Part shown: piece by piece, positions 6,184-6,188 of the stretch
How the letters are laid out: the number at the start of each line of letters is the position of its first letter
Numbering within the stretch: the stretch's first letter is position 1
Origin: Lachnospiraceae bacterium
GTDB taxonomy: Bacteria; Bacillota; Clostridia; Lachnospirales; Lachnospiraceae
Reading direction: 5' to 3'
Assembly: GCA_020860745.1 (NCBI GenBank)
Contig: JAJBTR010000351.1
Location: forward strand, 1 to 6,188
DNA length: 6,188 nt
Notes under the pieces: generated by a model
Seen by the model: only the letters and a program-made list of their open reading frames with translations
The model's database searches: none
What the model was told of the DNA's origin: nothing
Position numbers and translations under genes: made by a program

Positions 6184-6188
6184 AAAGC

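Noticed and set aside
6102..6188. Riboswitch, tRNA or small RNA gene upstream of the operon
   Set aside because: The leader of about 55 bases shows only one five-base-pair hairpin, too little structure for a riboswitch or RNA gene.
1..6188. CRISPR array, insertion sequence, attachment site or prophage signal
   Set aside because: No regularly spaced repeats, terminal inverted repeats, transposase or integrase motifs were seen; the window is a compact metabolic operon.

Overview
The window holds, entirely on the minus strand, a nearly complete operon for a multi-subunit NAD(P)-linked [FeFe]-hydrogenase of the HydABC/HndABCD type. It is followed by the start of a second, divergent [FeFe]-hydrogenase-like gene of the sensory (HydS/HfsB-like) kind. 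The protein types, the strong AGGAGG-type ribosome binding sites, the sigma-A-like promoter and the moderately GC-rich coding sequence suggest an anaerobic, fermentative member of the Clostridia. Lachnospiraceae is my best guess from memory of the protein families; no search was run.

Layout in the direction of transcription (high to low coordinates): promoter with a possible Rex operator (6152-6183), a short leader with a small hairpin (6122-6136), hndA/hydC (TTG start, 6089-5598), a stand-alone GHKL/HATPase_c protein (5598-5044), hndB (5047-4673), hndC/hydB (4658-2868), hndD/hydA (2853-1102), a strong rho-independent terminator (1089-1056), then the HydS/HfsB-like gene (1039 to beyond the left edge). 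The first five genes overlap by 1-4 bases or are 14 bases apart, so they form one tightly coupled transcription unit. No gap of 300 bases or more lies outside genes.

How the genes work together: HndA (Trx-like [2Fe-2S]), HndC (FMN, NAD(P)H and several Fe-S centres) and HndD (H-cluster plus an Fe-S relay) should form a soluble cytoplasmic enzyme. It would interconvert protons and H2 with NAD(P)H, very likely together with ferredoxin by flavin-based electron bifurcation/confurcation. HndB is a small Trx-fold accessory subunit that keeps only three of the usual four cluster cysteines. The HATPase protein has no histidine-kinase dimerisation domain or phosphoacceptor His, so it looks like a signalling or assembly ATPase. 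The gene order resembles the hydCEDBA1 cluster of Acetobacterium woodii as I recall it.

The most interesting part is the regulatory layer around an otherwise known enzyme. It comprises a putative H2-sensing hydrogenase with altered active-site residues that sits just behind a terminator with no visible promoter of its own, a kinase-like ATPase embedded in the structural operon, and a candidate NADH-responsive Rex site over the -35 box. I see no wholly novel system, no mobile element, no CRISPR array and no RNA gene.
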